In this document: positions 29,082 through 38,368 of the stretch, piece after piece | Layout of the letters: every line of letters starts with the position of its first letter | Numbering within the stretch: the stretch's first letter is position 1 | Source of the DNA: Burkholderia cepacia | GTDB taxonomy: Bacteria; Pseudomonadota; Gammaproteobacteria; Burkholderiales; Burkholderiaceae | NCBI RefSeq assembly: GCF_029962485.1 | Contig: NZ_CP073637.1 | Span: 62,001-126,000 of the forward strand | Direction: 5' to 3' | DNA length: 64,000 nt | Notes under the pieces: model-generated | Database searches by the model: none | What the model was told of the DNA's origin: nothing | The model's input: the letters and a program-made list of their open reading frames with translations, nothing else | Translations under genes and position numbers: made by a program

Positions 29082-29833
29082 AGCACAGCGAACGGGAGGA
29101 ACGCGAATTGAGCGGCGTCGAGAGCGGTACGCCCGCGCTGGAGATCACGGGCCTGGAGGCCTGGTACGGGGAATCCCACATATTGCACGGTGTCGACCTG
29201 ACGGTGCATCGCGGCGAGGTCGTCACGCTGCTCGGCCGCAACGGCGCGGGCCGCACGACGACGCTGCGCGCGATCATGGGCCTCACGGGCCGCCGCAGCG
29301 GGTCGATCAAGGTCGCGGGCAACGAGACGATCGGCCTCGCGACGCACCGCATCGCGCATTTCGGCATCGGTTACTGCCCGGAGGAGCGTGGGATCTTCTC
29401 GAGCCTGTCGTGCGAGGAGAACCTGATGCTGCCGCCGCTGATCGGGCCGCGCGAGCACGCGATGTCGCTCGACGAGATCTACGCGATGTTCCCGAACCTC
29501 GCGTCGCGCCGGCAGAGCCAGGGCACGCGCCTGTCCGGCGGCGAACAGCAGATGCTCGCGGTCGCGCGGATTTTGCGCACCGGTGCGAACCTGCTGCTGC
29601 TCGACGAGATTTCCGAAGGCCTCGCACCGGTGATCGTGCAAGCGCTCGCACGGATGATCGTCGCGCTGAAGGCGCGCGGCTACACGATCGTGATGGTCGA
29701 ACAGAATTTCCGCTTCGCCGCGCCGCTTGCCGACCGTTTCTACGTGATGGAGCACGGCAGCATCGTCGAGCATTTCCAGGCGGCCGAACTGGAAAGCAAG
29801 ATGCCGACCCTGCACGACCTGCTCGGGGTGTGA
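29078..29833 (+). CDS. livF: LIV-type ABC transporter ATP-binding protein LivF (first system), Walker A Lys replaced by Arg
   Basis: Second ATPase of the transporter, 251 aa. Walker A reads GRNGAGRTT (residues 53-61), with Arg59 where the P-loop lysine is expected. The signature LSGGEQQMLAVARIL, Walker B LLLLDEISEGLAP and switch VEQNF are normal. It starts inside livG (ATGA) and is translationally coupled. The Lys-to-Arg change might lower ATP turnover and make this the weaker half of an asymmetric ATPase pair. Confidence 0.92.
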   Translation: MKHSEREERELSGVESGTPALEITGLEAWYGESHILHGVDLTVHRGEVVTLLGRNGAGRTTTLRAIMGLTGRRSGSIKVAGNETIGLATHRIAHFGIGYCPEERGIFSSLSCEENLMLPPLIGPREHAMSLDEIYAMFPNLASRRQSQGTRLSGGEQQMLAVARILRTGANLLLLDEISEGLAPVIVQALARMIVALKARGYTIVMVEQNFRFAAPLADRFYVMEHGSIVEHFQAAELESKMPTLHDLLGV

Positions 29834-29910
29834 CGCCGCCCCGTTTCCCTTGCCGCTAGCCGTGGCGGCCCTCGAATAACCACAACGCATCAGAACAACA
29901 GGAGACGTCA

Positions 29911-31110
29911 ATGAAAATGAAGACCCTCGCACAGGCCTGTCTCGCGCTCGCGACCGCCGCGTTCACCGCCGGCGCCGCACACGCGGCGGATACCGTGAAG
30001 ATCGGCTTCATCACCGACATGTCGGGGCTTTACGCGGATATCGACGGGCAGGGCGGCCTCGAAGCGATCCGCATGGCGGTCGCCGACTTCGGCGGCAAGG
30101 TGCTCGGCAAGCCGATCGAAGTCGTCTACGCCGACCACCAGAACAAGGCCGACATCGCCGCGTCGAAGGCGCGCGAATGGATGGACCGCGGCGGGCTCGA
30201 CCTGCTGGTCGGCGGCACGAACTCGGCCACCGCGCTATCGATGAACCAGGTCGCGGGCGAGAAGAAGAAGGTCTACATCAACATCGGCGCGGGCGCCGAC
30301 ACGCTGACCAACGAGCAGTGCACGCCGTACACGGTCCACTACGCGTACGACACGATGGCGCTCGCGAAGGGCACCGGTTCGGCGGTGGTGAAGCAGGGCG
30401 GCAAGTCGTGGTTCTTCCTGACGGCCGACTACGCGTTCGGCAAGGCGCTCGAGAAGAACACGTCGGATGTCGTGAAGGCGAACGGCGGCCAGGTGCTCGG
30501 CACCGTGCGCCACCCGCTGTCCGCATCGGATTTCTCGTCGTTCCTGCTGCAGGCGCAGGCGTCGAAGGCGCAGATCCTCGGCCTCGCGAACGCGGGCGGC
30601 GACACGATCAACTCGATCAAGGCCGCGAAGGAGTTCGGCATCACGAAGACGATGAAGCTCGCCGCGCTGCTGATGTTCATCGACGACGTGCACAGCCTCG
30701 GCCTCGAGACGACGCAGGGCCTCGTGCTGACCGACAGCTGGTACTGGAACCGCGACGCGGCGTCGCGCCAGTGGGCACAGCGCTACTTCGGCAAGATGAA
30801 GAAGATGCCGTCGAGCCTGCAGGCGGCCGACTATTCGTCGGTGACGACCTACCTGAAGGCGGTCCAGGCCGCCGGCACGACCGACTCCGACAAGGTGATG
30901 GCCGAGCTGAAGAAGATCAAGATCAACGACTTCTACGCGAAGGGCTACATCCGCACGGACGGCAGCATGATCCACGACATGTACCTGATGGAAGTGAAGA
31001 AGCCGTCGGAATCGAAGGAGCCGTGGGACTACTACAAGGTGCTCGCGACGATTCCGGGCGAACAGGCGTTCGGGACCAAGCAGGAAACGCGCTGCGCGTT
31101 GTGGAAGTAA
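29911..31110 (+). CDS. livK: LIV-type ABC transporter periplasmic substrate-binding protein (first system)
   Basis: Periplasmic binding protein of 399 aa, family Peripla_BP_6. Signal peptide about residues 1-25 (ends AHA/A). The mature part starts DTVKIGFITDMSGLYADIDG and shows the two-lobe fold (VGGTNSATALSMNQVAGEKK, TADYAFGKALEKNTSDVVKANGG, YSSVTTYLKAVQAAG). Cys residues near 131 and at the C-terminus (TRCALWK) may form a disulfide. The ligand is unknown. livH follows after a stable hairpin. Confidence 0.9.
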   Translation: MKMKTLAQACLALATAAFTAGAAHAADTVKIGFITDMSGLYADIDGQGGLEAIRMAVADFGGKVLGKPIEVVYADHQNKADIAASKAREWMDRGGLDLLVGGTNSATALSMNQVAGEKKKVYINIGAGADTLTNEQCTPYTVHYAYDTMALAKGTGSAVVKQGGKSWFFLTADYAFGKALEKNTSDVVKANGGQVLGTVRHPLSASDFSSFLLQAQASKAQILGLANAGGDTINSIKAAKEFGITKTMKLAALLMFIDDVHSLGLETTQGLVLTDSWYWNRDAASRQWAQRYFGKMKKMPSSLQAADYSSVTTYLKAVQAAGTTDSDKVMAELKKIKINDFYAKGYIRTDGSMIHDMYLMEVKKPSESKEPWDYYKVLATIPGEQAFGTKQETRCALWK

Positions 31111-31119
31111 GCAGGGCGT

Positions 31120-31143
31120 AGCGGCGCGCACGGGCGCGCCGCT
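31120..31143 (+). other. Intercistronic hairpin between binding protein and permease
   Basis: Perfect 9-bp stem AGCGGCGCG / CGCGCCGCT with a 6-base loop and no T-run. Such hairpins often protect the upstream binding-protein mRNA from 3' decay and give it higher levels than the permease genes. Confidence 0.5.
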
Positions 31144-31238
31144 CGGCGGCGGCCGCAGCGATGTGCCCGCTGCGCCGCCCGCGTGCATGATGCAGAAAGG
31201 TTGCGCACGCAACGAAACTCATTCTGACGGCTAAGTCG

Positions 31239-32123
31239 ATGGAAATCTTTGGCATTCCGTTGCCGGCGATGCTGAGCCAGTTGCTGCTCGGGCTCGTCAA
31301 CGGCTCGTTCTACGCGATCCTGAGCCTCGGGCTCGCGGTGATCTTCGGGCTGCTCAACGTGATCAACTTCGCGCACGGCGCGCTGTTCATGCTGGGTGCG
31401 ATGCTTGCGTGGATGGGCCTGTCGTACTTCGGGCTGCCGTACTGGGCGATGCTCGTGCTCGCGCCGCTGGTGGTCGGCGCGTTCGGGATCGCGATCGAAC
31501 GCTCGATGCTGCGCTGGCTGTACAAGCTCGATCACCTGTACGGGCTGTTGCTCACGTTCGGCCTCACGCTGGTCGTCGAAGGCGTGTTCCGGTCGATCTA
31601 CGGATCGTCGGGCCAGCCGTACGACGTGCCGTCGCAGCTGTCCGGCGCCACCAACCTCGGCTTCATGTTCCTGCCGAACTATCGTGCGTGGGTCGTCGTC
31701 GCGTCGCTCGCGGTGTGTCTCGCGACGTGGTTCGTGATCGAGAAGACGCGTCTCGGTGCGTACCTGCGCGCGGGAACCGAGAACCCGAAGCTCGTCGAGG
31801 CGTTCGGCGTGAACGTGCCGATGATGATCACGCTCACCTACGGCTTCGGCGTCGCGCTCGCCGCATTCGCGGGCGTGCTGGCCGCGCCGGTGATCCAGGT
31901 GTCGCCGCTGATGGGGCAGCCGATGATCATCACCGTGTTCGCGGTGGTCGTGATCGGCGGGATGGGCTCGATCCTCGGCTCGATCGTCACGGGCCTGCTG
32001 CTCGGCGTGATCGAGGGCTTCACGCGCGTGTTCTATCCCGAAGCGTCGGCCACGGTCGTGTTCGTGATCATGGCGATCGTGCTGCTGTTCCGCCCGGCGG
32101 GCCTCTTCGGCAAGGAAAAATGA
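31239..32123 (+). CDS. livH: LIV-type ABC transporter permease LivH (first system)
   Basis: Inner-membrane permease of 294 aa with about eight hydrophobic helices. Family motifs: LVNGSFYAILSLGLAVIFGLLNVINFAHGA near the N-terminus and the EAA-like cytoplasmic loop RAGTENPKLVEAFGVNVP near 180-200. It pairs with LivM; the last codon overlaps the livM start. Confidence 0.93.
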   Translation: MEIFGIPLPAMLSQLLLGLVNGSFYAILSLGLAVIFGLLNVINFAHGALFMLGAMLAWMGLSYFGLPYWAMLVLAPLVVGAFGIAIERSMLRWLYKLDHLYGLLLTFGLTLVVEGVFRSIYGSSGQPYDVPSQLSGATNLGFMFLPNYRAWVVVASLAVCLATWFVIEKTRLGAYLRAGTENPKLVEAFGVNVPMMITLTYGFGVALAAFAGVLAAPVIQVSPLMGQPMIITVFAVVVIGGMGSILGSIVTGLLLGVIEGFTRVFYPEASATVVFVIMAIVLLFRPAGLFGKEK

Positions 32124-33097
32124 TGCAGAGAAAAGTGCTCTACGGCCTGCTGCTCGCCGCACTGCTCGCCGCGCCGTTCATCGGCGCGTACCCGGTGTTC
32201 GTGATGAAGGTGCTCACGTTCGCGCTGTTCGCGGCCGCGTTCAACCTGCTGATCGGCTATACGGGGCTGCTGTCGTTCGGCCATGCGATGTTCCTGGCGA
32301 CAGCCGGCTACGCGACCGGCTATTCGATGCAGACACTCGGTTTCACGCCGGAACTCGGCGTGCTGACCGGCACCGTTGCCGCGACGCTGCTCGGGCTCGT
32401 CGTCGGGCTGTTCGCGATTCGCCGGCAGGGCATCTACTTCGCGATGATCACGCTCGCGTTCGCGCAGATGGTCTACTTCATCTACCTGCAGGCGCCGTTC
32501 ACGCACGGCGAGGACGGCCTGCAGGGCGTGCCGCGCGGCCACCTGTTCGGGCTGCTCGACCTGTCGAACGACGTCGCGCTGTATTACGTGGTGCTCGCGG
32601 TGGTCGTCGCCGCGTGCGCGTTCATCGTGCGGGTCGTCCATTCGCCGTTCGGCCAGGTGCTCGTCGCCATCAAGGAGAACGAAGCGCGCGCGATCTCGCT
32701 CGGCTACGACACCGACCGCTTCAAGCTGCTCGCGTTCATCCTGTCGGCGGGGCTCGCAGGGCTGGCCGGCTCGCTGAAGGTGCTCGTGCTCGGCTTCGAG
32801 ACGCTGTCGGACGCGTACTGGACGATGTCGGGCCTCGTCGTGCTGATGACGCTGGTCGGCGGGATGGGCACGCTGTTCGGGCCGCTGCTGGGCGCGGCGC
32901 TGATCGTCGCGCTGGAGGACCGGCTCGGCGATATCGGCGAATGGCTCGCGTCGACGACGGGCGTCGCGTGGTTCCACTCGCTCGGCGAATCGGCGACGAT
33001 CGTCACGGGGCTGATCTTCATCGCGTGCGTGCTTGCGTTCCGGCGCGGCATCGTCGGCGAGATGGTCGCGCGGATCAAGCCGCTCAGGGCGTCCTGA
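32120..33097 (+). CDS. livM: LIV-type ABC transporter permease LivM (first system)
   Basis: Second permease, 325 aa, with about nine or ten membrane helices. Motifs: FNLLIGYTGLLSFGHAMF near residue 40 and the cytoplasmic loop IKENEARAISLGYDTDRFKLLAF near 190. The start is one of two adjacent ATGs at 32120 and 32123 that overlap the livH stop. Last gene of the first transporter operon; hydrophobic extension at the start serves as the first helix. Confidence 0.93.
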   Translation: MMQRKVLYGLLLAALLAAPFIGAYPVFVMKVLTFALFAAAFNLLIGYTGLLSFGHAMFLATAGYATGYSMQTLGFTPELGVLTGTVAATLLGLVVGLFAIRRQGIYFAMITLAFAQMVYFIYLQAPFTHGEDGLQGVPRGHLFGLLDLSNDVALYYVVLAVVVAACAFIVRVVHSPFGQVLVAIKENEARAISLGYDTDRFKLLAFILSAGLAGLAGSLKVLVLGFETLSDAYWTMSGLVVLMTLVGGMGTLFGPLLGAALIVALEDRLGDIGEWLASTTGVAWFHSLGESATIVTGLIFIACVLAFRRGIVGEMVARIKPLRAS

Positions 33098-33245
33098 ATG
33101 CGTGCGGCGCGCGTCACCGGGGCGTTGATGCGAAGCACCATCCGGCCCGCTCCGGAAGGGCGTTGCAGCGGGCTCGGGCCGGCGCCGCGCGGCCCGCTGA
33201 TGCCCCATTTTCGTGCGGCGATGCACCATAGGGGTAAATGCTAAG

Positions 33246-33274
33246 TTGCCGCGGTGCTTAAGCCTCTTTAAGAT
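33246..33274 (+). promoter_or_regulatory. Sigma-70-type promoter of the candidate small RNA
   Basis: TTGCCG (33246-33251), 17-base spacer, TAAGAT (33269-33274). The expected start is near 33281. Confidence 0.55.
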
Positions 33275-33280
33275 TCACCC

Positions 33281-33391
33281 TAGTTCTGATGCACCGCGAA
33301 ACGAATTTGCAGGTGGAGAACGAGGAGACAATCGAGGCACAAAGTGCCCGGACCCCAAAGCGCTGTTGGACGGAATCCAACAGCGCTTTTT
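33281..33391 (+). ncRNA. Candidate small RNA (about 110 nt)
   Basis: Promoter and a strong terminator enclose about 110 bases between the two LIV systems. No convincing protein is encoded: the ATG at 33289 reads straight through the terminator stem. It could act in trans or be a short independent transcript. No known RNA family was recognised. An alternative is an attenuated leader for the second transporter, but the next gene starts almost 800 bases downstream. Confidence 0.45.
33357..33391 (+). terminator. Strong intrinsic terminator
   Basis: Perfect 14-bp stem AAAGCGCTGTTGGA / TCCAACAGCGCTTT with a 5-base loop and a T-run. It may end the candidate small RNA, the first LIV operon, or both. 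Confidence 0.85.
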
Positions 33392-34165
33392 CATTTGCGT
33401 GCACGGATTTCCCCCGATGGTGCATCGGCCTGCGCGATCATCCTGTCGCGCGCCTGCATTCGCACCGCCTCTCTTCCGCGCTTCGCGTCGTCCCTCCGCT
33501 TTTCCCGTTGCCGTTATTCGTTCGCAGACAGCACGCCATTGCGCACACGCTGTCCGGGCTTACCCGGTTGGCGTGCGCGAAACGCGTCCGTTACACTCAG
33601 CTTTCGCCGACCGAGCGGTCGGGAAAACGGTCGGCAGTTCTCCTACAAGCAGAATGCAGAAGAGGGAGTACGGTTGGATGAGCAGCGCAGGACGATGGTT
33701 CGGGGCAGGAGGGGCGGCTGGCGCCGCTCGTTCGTCGCGGGGTGTGGGACGGGCTATCCCGGGCCGTTCTGCGGCCTGTATGCGCGTTGCGACGCCATCG
33801 CGGGTCGTTGCGCTCGCATCCGTATCCGCATCCTCATGACCGGCCGGTTTTCCGACGTTTCGCCGTTCGCTGGCCCGGCCCCGTCCGGCCGGATCGGCGT
33901 GCCTTCCCGCTATCGTTGCGCCCGCATCGATCTCCCGCACGATCCTGCATTTCTTCGCCTTCTTCATCCTGACGACATTGCTGTTGCGCATCGTGACGGT
34001 CGAACGACCGTTTCGGCCGGCAAGGGGCGCATGGGTGCGGCGTTTCACGGGAAAACGAGCATGGGCGCGGCTGAGCGAGATAATTAAGATATTAAATTGT
34101 TTTGGGGACCGGGAGCCGCCCGAGCGACCCGTGGCTTTTTCGAGCAGCGTTTGGAGACAACGTAA
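33392..34165. other. Long intergenic region upstream of second LIV system
   Basis: No supported gene in these 774 bases. The open frames have poor codon bias and no known motif. An AT-rich patch at 34079-34100 (GATAATTAAGATATTAAATTG) about 70 bases before the next gene probably contains its promoter. Confidence 0.5.
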
Positions 34166-35323
34166 ATGAAGATGAATCGATGGATGGAGGCCGTGCTTGC
34201 CGCGGGCCTCGTGTGCGCGGCGGCAACGGCGTCGGCGCAGGTGAAGATCGGCGTGACGCTGTCGGCCACCGGGCCGGCCGCATCGCTCGGGATTCCGGAA
34301 AAGAACACGATCGCGTTGCTGCCGAAGGAAATCGCGGGCAAGAGCGTGCAGTACATCGTGCTGGATGACGCCTCCGACACGAGCCGCGCGGTGCAGAACG
34401 TGCGCAAGCTGATCGACGAGGATCACGTCGACGCGATCATCGGTTCGTCGGTCACGCCGAACTCGCTCGCGATGCTCGATCCCGTGTCGCAGGGCAAGAC
34501 GCCGACGATCTCGCTCGCGGCGAGCGCGCAGATCATTGCGCCGATGGACGCGAAGCGTGCGTGGATGTTCAAGGTGCCGCAGAACGACCAGCTGATGGCC
34601 GACGCGATCGCCGGCTACATGGCGAAGCACGGCGTGAAGACGGTCGGCTTCATCGGCTTCGCCGATGCGTACGGCGACAGCTGGTACAACACGTTCAACG
34701 CGGCGGCCGCGAAGAACGGCCTGAAGGTCGTGTCGAACGAGCGCTTCAACCGCACCGACGCGTCGGTGATGGGGCAGGTGCTGAAGCTGATGGGCTCGAA
34801 CCCGGATGCGGTGCTGATCGCCGGCTCGGGCACGCCGGCGGCGCTGCCGGCGAAGACGCTGAAGGAGCGCGGCTACAAGGGCAAGGTGTACCAGACGCAC
34901 GGCGTGGCGAACAACGACTTCCTGCGGGTGTGCGGCAAGGATTGCGAAGGCGAGATCCTGCCGGCCGGCCCGGTGCTCGTGACCGACCAGCTGCCCGATT
35001 CGAATCCGGTGAAGAAGCCGGCGCTCGGCTACAAGGCCGCGTATGAGAAGGCCTACGGCGCGGGCTCGCTGGCGACGTTCGGCGGCCATGCATGGGATGC
35101 GGGGCTGCTGCTGCAGCGTGCGATTCCGGAAGCGCTGAAGAAGGGTCAGCCGGGCACCGAGGCATTCCGCGAAGCGCTGCGCGCGTCGCTCGAAAACGTG
35201 AAGGATCTGCCCGTGTCGCACGGCGTGATCAACATGACGGCGACCGATCACAACGGCTTCGACACGCGTGCGCGCGTGATGGTGCAGATCGTCGACGGCA
35301 AGTGGAAGCTGCAGGCCGAGTAA
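34166..35323 (+). CDS. LIV-type ABC transporter periplasmic substrate-binding protein (second system)
   Basis: A 385-aa Peripla_BP_6 protein. Signal peptide about 1-24 (ends ASA). The mature protein starts QVKIGVTLSATGPAASLGIPEKN, and shows DDASDTSRAVQNVRKLIDEDHVDAIIGSS and FADAYGDSWYNTF. Two cysteines (VCGKDCEG) are close together and probably bonded. It differs strongly from the first system's binding protein, so the ligand is probably different. Ligand unknown. Followed by a hairpin and the permease gene. Confidence 0.9.
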   Translation: MKMNRWMEAVLAAGLVCAAATASAQVKIGVTLSATGPAASLGIPEKNTIALLPKEIAGKSVQYIVLDDASDTSRAVQNVRKLIDEDHVDAIIGSSVTPNSLAMLDPVSQGKTPTISLAASAQIIAPMDAKRAWMFKVPQNDQLMADAIAGYMAKHGVKTVGFIGFADAYGDSWYNTFNAAAAKNGLKVVSNERFNRTDASVMGQVLKLMGSNPDAVLIAGSGTPAALPAKTLKERGYKGKVYQTHGVANNDFLRVCGKDCEGEILPAGPVLVTDQLPDSNPVKKPALGYKAAYEKAYGAGSLATFGGHAWDAGLLLQRAIPEALKKGQPGTEAFREALRASLENVKDLPVSHGVINMTATDHNGFDTRARVMVQIVDGKWKLQAE

Positions 35324-35337
35324 GCATCACGTGAAAC
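35324..35337. other. parS-like site, 12 of 14 matches
   Basis: GCATCACGTGAAAC against the parS consensus GTTTCACGTGAAAC, directly after the binding-protein gene. Only one half-site is perfect, so binding by ParB would be weak if it occurs. Confidence 0.35.
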
Positions 35338-35342
35338 CGGCG

Positions 35343-35367
35343 TGCGCGGCGCGAACGGCGCCGCGCA
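35343..35367 (+). other. Intercistronic hairpin after second binding protein
   Basis: Stem TGCGCGGCGC / GCGCCGCGCA with a 5-base loop and no T-run. It occupies the same place as the hairpin in the first LIV operon. Confidence 0.5.
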
Positions 35368-35523
35368 TGCCGTCGGCAGGGCGCCGGGCCGGATGGGCCC
35401 GCACCCGTGCCGCCTGGAACGTCCGGGGCCCGGCACATGGCGCGTGACGCGCCTGTCGTGTCGTCCGCGCCCCGGCCGTATCCGTCTTTCGTTTCTCCGC
35501 AGCATTCTCGATACACGAAACGT

Positions 35524-36579
35524 ATGGATCTCTCGATTGCGGCGATCCTCGCGCAAGACGGCATCACGACCGGCGCCATTTATGCATTGCTGTCTCTGGC
35601 GCTCGTGCTGGTGTTTTCCGTCACGCGGGTGATCTTCATTCCCCAGGGCGAATTCGTCGCCTACGGTGCGCTGACGCTAGCCGCGTTACAGACGCAGAAA
35701 TTCCCCGCCACCTGCTGGCTGCTGTTCGTGATGGGCATCGCGTGCTTCCTGCTCGAAGTCGGCGGCCTGATTCGGCATCGCGAACGCCGCCATCAACTCG
35801 GCCGCACGCTCGCGACGCTCGGTAGCCGCTACATCCTGCTGCCGCTCGCGGTGTTCGCGATCACGCGCAGTTTTGCCGCGCAGCCGATGCCGATGCTTGC
35901 GCAGATTGCACTGACGCTCGCGATCGTCGTGCCGATGGGGCCGTTCGTCTACCGGCTCGTCTACCAGCCGATCGCCGAAGGCACGACGCTGCTGCTGCTG
36001 ATCGTGTCGGTTGCCGTCCACTTCGCGATGGTCGGCCTCGGGCTCGTGATGTTCGGCGCGGAAGGATCACGCACCAACGGGTTCTCGGATGTGTCGCTCG
36101 CGATCGGCAGCATGACGGTGTCGGTGCAGAGCATCTTGGTCGTCGTCACGGCGCTCGTGATGATCGGTGCGCTCTACGTGTACTTCGGCCGCACGATCGC
36201 CGGCAAGGCGCTGCGCGCGACGTCGGTGAACCGGCTCGGCGCGCGGCTCGTCGGCATCGGCACGACCGAAGCGGGGCGGCTCGCGTTCACGTTCGCAGCG
36301 GGGCTTGGCGTGCTGTCCGGGATCCTCGTCGGCCCGCTGACGACGATCTACTACGACTCGGGTTTCCTGATCGGCCTGAAGGGCTTCGTCGGCGCGATCA
36401 TCGGCGGGCTCGTCAGCTATCCGCTCGCGGCCGCCGGCTCGCTGCTCGTCGGCGTGCTCGAATCGTATTCGTCGTTCTGGGCGAGCGCGTACAAGGAGGT
36501 CATCGTGTTCACGCTGATCATTCCGGTGCTGCTGTGGCGGAGCTTCGTGACGCCGCATGCGGAAGAGGAAGAGGAGTGA
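35524..36579 (+). CDS. livH: LIV-type ABC transporter permease LivH (second system)
   Basis: Inner-membrane permease of 351 aa, longer than LivH of the first system (294). It starts MDLSIAAILAQDGITTGAIYALLSLALVLVFSVTRVIFIPQGEF, the normal LivH beginning. There is an extra stretch with LLEVGGLIRHRERRHQLGR near 75-95. The EAA-like loop RATSVNRLGARLVGIGTTEAGR lies near 235. The C-terminus is a run of glutamates. It is followed after four bases by the fused permease-ATPase. Confidence 0.9.
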   Translation: MDLSIAAILAQDGITTGAIYALLSLALVLVFSVTRVIFIPQGEFVAYGALTLAALQTQKFPATCWLLFVMGIACFLLEVGGLIRHRERRHQLGRTLATLGSRYILLPLAVFAITRSFAAQPMPMLAQIALTLAIVVPMGPFVYRLVYQPIAEGTTLLLLIVSVAVHFAMVGLGLVMFGAEGSRTNGFSDVSLAIGSMTVSVQSILVVVTALVMIGALYVYFGRTIAGKALRATSVNRLGARLVGIGTTEAGRLAFTFAAGLGVLSGILVGPLTTIYYDSGFLIGLKGFVGAIIGGLVSYPLAAAGSLLVGVLESYSSFWASAYKEVIVFTLIIPVLLWRSFVTPHAEEEEE

Positions 36580-36583
36580 CGCG

Positions 36584-38368
36584 ATGAAGACCATGGTACG
36601 CAACAAGACCTTCTGGGTGTTTCTCGTGGTGCTGTTCGCGTTGCCGGTGCTGCCTGGCGCGCTGCAGGTGCCCGAGTACTGGATCACGCTGCTGAACTAT
36701 ATCGGCCTCTATGCGATCGTCGCGATCGGGCTCGTGCTGCTGACGGGCGTCGGCGGGATGACGAGCTTCGGTCAGGCTGCGTTCGTCGGCATCGGTGCAT
36801 ATGCGACCGCGTTCCTGACGACGCGCTACGGCGTGTCACCGTGGCTCGCGCTGATCGTCGGCGTCGTATTGACGGCGATTGTCGCGCTCGTGCTGGGCGC
36901 GGTGACAATGCGGCTGTCCGGCCACTTCCTGCCGCTCGGCACGATCGCGTGGGGCCTCGCGCTGTTCTACCTGTTCGGCAACCTCGAACTGCTCGGCAAG
37001 TACGACGGGATCAACGGGATTCCGGCGCTGAACCTGTTCGGCATCACGCTCGAAAGCGGCCGCAGTCTGTACTTCCTGATCTGGGCCGTCGTGCTGGCCG
37101 CGATCGTGTCGGTGCAGAACCTGCTGAACAGCCGCCCGGGACGCGCGATCCGCGCGCTGCGCGGCGGCGGCGTGATGGCCGAGGCGATGGGCGTGAACAC
37201 CGCGTGGATGCGCGTGGTGATCTTCGTCTACGCAGCGGTGCTGGCAGCCGTGTCGGGCTTTCTGTACGCGCATCTGCAGCGTGCGGTGAACCCGACCCCG
37301 TTCGGCCTGAACCACGGGATCGAATTCCTGTTCATGGCCGTGGTCGGCGGTGTGTCGCACGTGTGGGGCGCGGTGCTCGGCGCAGCGATCCTCACCGTGC
37401 TGCAGGACTACCTGCAGACGCTACTGCCGAAGCTGCTCGGCTCGGAGGGCAACTTCGAGATCATCGTGTTCGGCGTGCTGATGGTGCTGCTGTTGCAGTA
37501 CGCGCGCCAGGGCGTCTGGCCGTTCGTTGCGAGGCTGTTCCCGCGCGGGCCGCGCGCGCACGTGCCCGAGCAGGCCGATCCGCTGCCGCAACGTGCGAAG
37601 CCGGTGGCCGGCGAGCCGCTGCTCGTCGTCGACAACGCGCGCAAGCAGTTCGGCGGGCTCGTGGCCGTCAACGACGTCAGCTTCGATGTGAAAGCGGGGC
37701 AGATCATCGGGCTGATCGGCCCGAACGGCGCCGGCAAGTCGACCACGTTCAACCTCGTGACGGGCGTGCTGAAGCCGACGGGCGGCACGATTACGTTCCG
37801 TGGCGAGCGCATCGACGGGCTCACGTCGCGCCAGATCGTCCGCCGCGGCATCGGCCGTACGTTCCAGCACGTAAAGCTGCTGCCGGCGATGACGGTGCTC
37901 GAGAACGTCGCGATCGGTGCGCATCTGCGTGGCCATACGGGCGTCTGGCGCAGCATCGCACGGCTCAACGCACACGAGGAGGCGCAGTTGCTGGCCGAAG
38001 CCGCACGCCAGATCCGCCGCGTAGGGCTTGAAAAGCACATGTACGACGAAGCGGGCAGCCTCGCGCTCGGCCAGCAGCGGATTCTCGAAATCGCACGCGC
38101 GCTGTGCTGCGATCCGACGCTGCTGCTGCTCGACGAGCCGGCTGCGGGGCTGCGTTACCAGGAGAAGCAACAGCTCGCCGACCTGCTGCGACGGCTAAAG
38201 GCCGAAGGCATGAGCGTGTTGCTCGTGGAACATGACATGGACTTCGTGATGAATCTCACCGACAGGCTGGTGGTGATGGAATTCGGCACGCGGATCGCGG
38301 AAGGGCTGCCGCAAGATGTGCAGCAGGATCCGGCCGTGCTCGAAGCGTATCTGGGCGGGGTGGAGTGA
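36584..38368 (+). CDS. Fused LivM permease - LivG ATPase (second system)
   Basis: A 594-aa fusion. Residues 1 to about 315 form a LivM permease ([21 protein letters not shown] near 54; loop [18 protein letters not shown] near 193-210). A Pro/Arg-rich linker (about 320-343) leads to a LivG ATPase: Walker [10 protein letters not shown] at 379-387, [15 protein letters not shown], Walker [12 protein letters not shown] and switch VEHDMDFVM. The ATG at 36584 follows GAAGAGGAAGAGGAG. The fusion fixes a 1:1 ratio of the two subunits. livF overlaps its stop. Confidence 0.93.
   Translation: MKTMVRNKTFWVFLVVLFALPVLPGALQVPEYWITLLNYIGLYAIVAIGLVLLTGVGGMTSFGQAAFVGIGAYATAFLTTRYGVSPWLALIVGVVLTAIVALVLGAVTMRLSGHFLPLGTIAWGLALFYLFGNLELLGKYDGINGIPALNLFGITLESGRSLYFLIWAVVLAAIVSVQNLLNSRPGRAIRALRGGGVMAEAMGVNTAWMRVVIFVYAAVLAAVSGFLYAHLQRAVNPTPFGLNHGIEFLFMAVVGGVSHVWGAVLGAAILTVLQDYLQTLLPKLLGSEGNFEIIVFGVLMVLLLQYARQGVWPFVARLFPRGPRAHVPEQADPLPQRAKPVAGEPLLVVDNARKQFGGLVAVNDVSFDVKAGQIIGLIGPNGAGKSTTFNLVTGVLKPTGGTITFRGERIDGLTSRQIVRRGIGRTFQHVKLLPAMTVLENVAIGAHLRGHTGVWRSIARLNAHEEAQLLAEAARQIRRVGLEKHMYDEAGSLALGQQRILEIARALCCDPTLLLLDEPAAGLRYQEKQQLADLLRRLKAEGMSVLLVEHDMDFVMNLTDRLVVMEFGTRIAEGLPQDVQQDPAVLEAYLGGVE

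Noticed and set aside
33344..34087. Open frames in the long gap before the second LIV operon
   Set aside because: They read through the terminator stem or lack ribosome sites, and their composition matches non-coding GC-rich DNA.
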